20,303 nt of DNA. It comes from a virus. The translations under genes were made by a program, and so were the position numbers. Each line of letters begins with the position of its first letter. The stretch's first letter is position 1. Where the stretch lies: the IMG/VR virus record IMGVR_UViG_3300024352_000593, positions 1 to 20,303 of that record. One strand, given 5' to 3'. Positions 18,614-20,303 of this stretch are shown here, one piece after another. Below the pieces are notes generated by a model, which worked only from the letters and a program-made list of their open reading frames with translations, made no database searches and was not told the DNA's origin.

Positions 18614-19111
18614 ATGCAAACATTTCTACCATTTCCAGCTAAACGCAATAGTCTTGACGCATTAGATAGCAAGCGTCTTAATAAACAAATACTAGAATGC
18701 TATCAAATACTTAATATCCTTACTGGGACATCCAAATCAAATGCTTGGCGCAATCATCCAGCAGTTCTTATGTGGGAAGGCGCTGAAGCAGAACTTTATC
18801 GATATGCTATGACTGCAGTTGTATTAGCAGACATGCGTGGTATTAAAACAGACAAAAACAAATCTAATCTAGAATCTTTGTCTCGTAATCGCAAATCATT
18901 AATGTGGGGAGACGATACACCACGTTGGGCTATCAACCCAACAACAATCAAACGTGTTAATGCAACACATAAAGCAAACTTATATCGTAAAGATCCAATT
19001 TACTATGCAGAATTTGCATCATCTGTAAACGATCCATACAATAAGCCATGCTGTGACCGATGCCAATATTACTGGCCTACACATAAGGATAAATATGCTA
19101 ACGCTGAATGA
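18614..19111 (+). CDS. Pyr_excise/MSMEG_6728-like DNA glycosylase-family protein
   Basis: A 165-residue protein with the pattern of this family: MQTFLPFPAKRNSLDALDSK, then RLNKQILECYQIL, then WRNHPAVLMWEGAEAEL and later THKANLYRKDPIYYAEF. The family is named with pyrimidine-dimer excision (T4 endonuclease V group), a base-excision enzyme that cuts at UV-induced dimers. In a sunlit-water phage that would be sensible, but members of the MSMEG_6728 subgroup are mostly uncharacterised, so the reaction is a family-based guess. The tail has a Cys cluster (PCCDRCQYYW), perhaps metal-binding. It overlaps the thioredoxin gene by 17 bases. Confidence 0.78.
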   Translation: MQTFLPFPAKRNSLDALDSKRLNKQILECYQILNILTGTSKSNAWRNHPAVLMWEGAEAELYRYAMTAVVLADMRGIKTDKNKSNLESLSRNRKSLMWGDDTPRWAINPTTIKRVNATHKANLYRKDPIYYAEFASSVNDPYNKPCCDRCQYYWPTHKDKYANAE

Positions 19112-19400
19112 TGAAAATTTTGAAAGTTCAATAAATATTGAGGGCAATATACTTGTTGATTTTTGGGCAGAATGGTGCGGACCATGTAAAATCATGCTTC
19201 CAATCCTTGAAGAAATAGACTCAGAGGGCATTGTACTGGTCGGTAAGTTAAATGTTGATGAAAATTCAATAAAAACTGCCGAATACTCTGTACAATCCAT
19301 ACCAACTATGGTATTATTTACTAATGGTCAACCAGTTCACAAAATGATTGGTGCTATGCCCAAGCATAAGCTTCTAGAGGAGCTTAGGCCGTGGATGTAA
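19095..19400 (+). CDS. Thioredoxin
   Basis: A 101-residue protein from the ATG at 19095, chosen because AAGGAT lies just before it and the length then fits thioredoxin; the frame is open upstream inside the previous gene. The active site WAEWCGPCK is canonical, followed by the cis-Pro motif SIPTMVLF and a C-terminal helix. It would reduce disulfides in the cytosol using host thioredoxin reductase. Possible partners include phage ribonucleotide reductase (not in this window), the AhpC encoded at 3262, or the phage Cys-rich proteins. It overlaps the next gene by 10 bases. Confidence 0.94.
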   Translation: MLTLNDENFESSINIEGNILVDFWAEWCGPCKIMLPILEEIDSEGIVLVGKLNVDENSIKTAEYSVQSIPTMVLFTNGQPVHKMIGAMPKHKLLEELRPWM

Positions 19401-19561
19401 ATTTTAATGAGTGGATGAAATACGGATTCGATAAAGGTTGGATCTCAGATATATTTTGTAATACTCATGAAGGTCCGCCTATGACCGATGAAGAAGAACA
19501 AGAATGGAATGAAGGTGGAGATCCATGCAGTTTCCAGATACGTGTTTGGGAACTAGATTAG
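19391..19561 (+). CDS. 56-residue acidic phage protein (GTG start)
   Basis: GTG at 19391 with AGGAG about 9 bases upstream, overlapping the thioredoxin stop by 10 bases, and ending in TAG at 19559-19561. Product: VDVNFNEWMKYGFDKGWISD, then FCNTHEGPPMTDEEEQEW, then GGDPCSFQIRVWELD. This W-KYG-D-G...THxGxPxxxEEE..GGDPC pattern is one I recognise from small conserved proteins of actinobacteria and their phages, of unknown function. Confidence 0.72.
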   Translation: MDVNFNEWMKYGFDKGWISDIFCNTHEGPPMTDEEEQEWNEGGDPCSFQIRVWELD

Positions 19562-19564
19562 AAT

Positions 19565-19585
19565 TCTGCGCTCAAACGAGGCAGA
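19565..19585 (+). promoter_or_regulatory. Hairpin in the leader of 19608
   Basis: TCTGC (19565-19569) pairs with GCAGA (19581-19585) and CTC (19571-19573) with GAG (19578-19580), one bulged G and loop AAAC. It ends 6 bases before AAGGAG of the following gene. The T-tract after it is too weak for a terminator; a 5' mRNA-stabilising hairpin is more likely. No clear -10 box is seen in the 46-base gap. Confidence 0.45.
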
Positions 19586-19607
19586 TTATTAAGGAGAAAT
19601 AAATTAA

Positions 19608-20303
19608 ATGAAGTCATTTAAGAAAATCGCCCTAGCCATGGTTGCAGCCATGACTATGAGCACTCTTGTTGCAACATCTGCAAGTGCTGCACCTATGTCA
19701 ATCACTTCTGTAAAGAAGGCTGGTACAACAACCACGCTTGGCACAGCAGCAACTACACCGATTACTTTGCCAGTTCCTACAGATAACTCTGTAGATACAG
19801 CAGATACAGTCGAGTTTGTTGTAACAGTAGACACTGGAACAGTAGTTTCAGTAGTAGCAACAAACGCAACAGTAGTATCAGCAGTAGCAACATCAACAGC
19901 TCCAGTAACAGCATCATCAGGATCTGCTACTTGGTCACAGAATGTTGGAACAGGTACAACAGCAACGTTTTATGTATATACTAAAACGACAGCAATTGGT
20001 TCAGTAGCCATTACAAATGGTGGAACTACAACAACTTACTACGTACAGGGAATTGCTGGTGCAATTGATAAGCTTACTCTAGCAGGAGCAGAATCAGCAG
20101 CAGCAGGTACATCAGTCACTGTAACAATTGGCGCAGTTGACGTATTCGGAAACAAGATTTCTGGAAAGTCAATTTCAGCAATTGCTAATGGTGCAACTCT
20201 AGACACAAATACTGTAACTACAGGATCTGGTCTAACAAATTTTGGTACAGCAGACGTTAAGTTTGTTGCTCCAGCAACTGGCCCAGTAACAATTGTTGCA
20301 TAT
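19608..20303 (+). CDS. Secreted Thr/Val/Ala-rich beta-repeat protein (partial, runs off the end)
   Basis: 232 residues are visible and the frame is still open at the window end. AAGGAGAAATAAATTA precedes the ATG. Residues 1-28 form a classic Sec signal peptide (MKSFKKIALAMVAA, ATSASA-AP). The mature part is rich in Thr, Val, Ala and Ser with alternating hydrophobic residues and the phrase TVTIGAVDVFGNKISG, typical of Ig-like/invasin-type beta domains. Codon composition is biased to GCA, ACA and GTA. It looks like a surface or S-layer-like protein. In a phage it may coat the host cell or be a decorative protein, but why it has a signal peptide is unexplained. Confidence 0.72.
   Translation, partial: MKSFKKIALAMVAAMTMSTLVATSASAAPMSITSVKKAGTTTTLGTAATTPITLPVPTDNSVDTADTVEFVVTVDTGTVVSVVATNATVVSAVATSTAPVTASSGSATWSQNVGTGTTATFYVYTKTTAIGSVAITNGGTTTTYYVQGIAGAIDKLTLAGAESAAAGTSVTVTIGAVDVFGNKISGKSISAIANGATLDTNTVTTGSGLTNFGTADVKFVAPATGPVTIVAY

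Noticed and set aside
1-20303. CRISPR array, integrase, attachment site or insertion sequence
   Set aside because: No regular direct repeats with spacers, no transposase or recombinase motifs, and no duplicated tRNA 3' end were seen.

Overview
The window reads as a piece of a tailed-phage genome (or a prophage of one) from an AT-rich phage of an actinobacterium. Phage identity rests on a large terminase subunit, a five-tRNA cluster, a CHAP endolysin with adjacent holin-like membrane proteins, and tightly packed, often overlapping genes all on the + strand. An actinobacterial host is inferred from a WhiB-like Fe-S regulator, a mycobacterial-type AhpC (ELCACN resolving motif) paired with AhpD, and promoters whose -10 box lies exactly 6 nt before an ATG, the classic leaderless arrangement of that phylum. 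A low-GC freshwater actinobacterium would fit, but the host is not proven. No integrase or replication gene is present.

Layout. 1-2237: end of a 2-oxoglutarate (2OG)/Fe(II) oxygenase, terminase large subunit, small Cys-rich protein. 2264-3208: tRNA-CAT, a small acidic protein, then tRNA-Arg(TCT), Asn(GTT), Thr(TGT) and Asp(GTC). Two structured non-tRNA segments sit between these tRNAs (2721-2811 and 2885-3058). 3262-6826: a redox, iron and oxygen block of AhpC, AhpD, a prolyl-hydroxylase-like oxygenase, a Dps-like protein, a TauD-like oxygenase and a second Dps-like protein with an altered metal site. 6830-10089: IMPDH/GMP reductase family enzyme, Snase-type nuclease, Hsp20, a kinase-nucleotidyltransferase fusion behind a leader predicted to form a hairpin and a pseudoknot, a DUF2061 membrane protein and an FmdB-like protein. 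10141-13651: secreted PA14 protein, holin-like proteins, lipoprotein and endolysin. 13651-17198: small phage proteins including WhiB, zinc ribbons and a proteasome-like Ntn hydrolase. 17229-20303: secreted subtilisin-like protease, terminator, Pyr_excise-type DNA glycosylase, thioredoxin, and the start of a secreted Thr/Val/Ala-rich protein.

How they work together (inference). AhpC/AhpD and thioredoxin would remove peroxide while the Dps-like pair handles Fe(II); both protect or supply three Fe(II)/2OG oxygenases. The nuclease, IMPDH/GMPR enzyme and DNA glycosylase fit nucleotide salvage and DNA maintenance during infection. Unusually for a phage, three proteins carry Sec signal peptides and one a lipobox, so part of this genome acts at the host surface.

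The signals most worth a second look are RNA-level: (i) the 2885-3058 RNA, with three helical domains and a perfect 6-bp loop-loop complementarity; (ii) the pseudoknot at 2783-2809; (iii) the leader at 8810-8886 with a tandem-GA hairpin and a textbook H-type pseudoknot; (iv) six genes with a -10 box exactly 6 nt from the start codon, plus two close variants and one ambiguous case.
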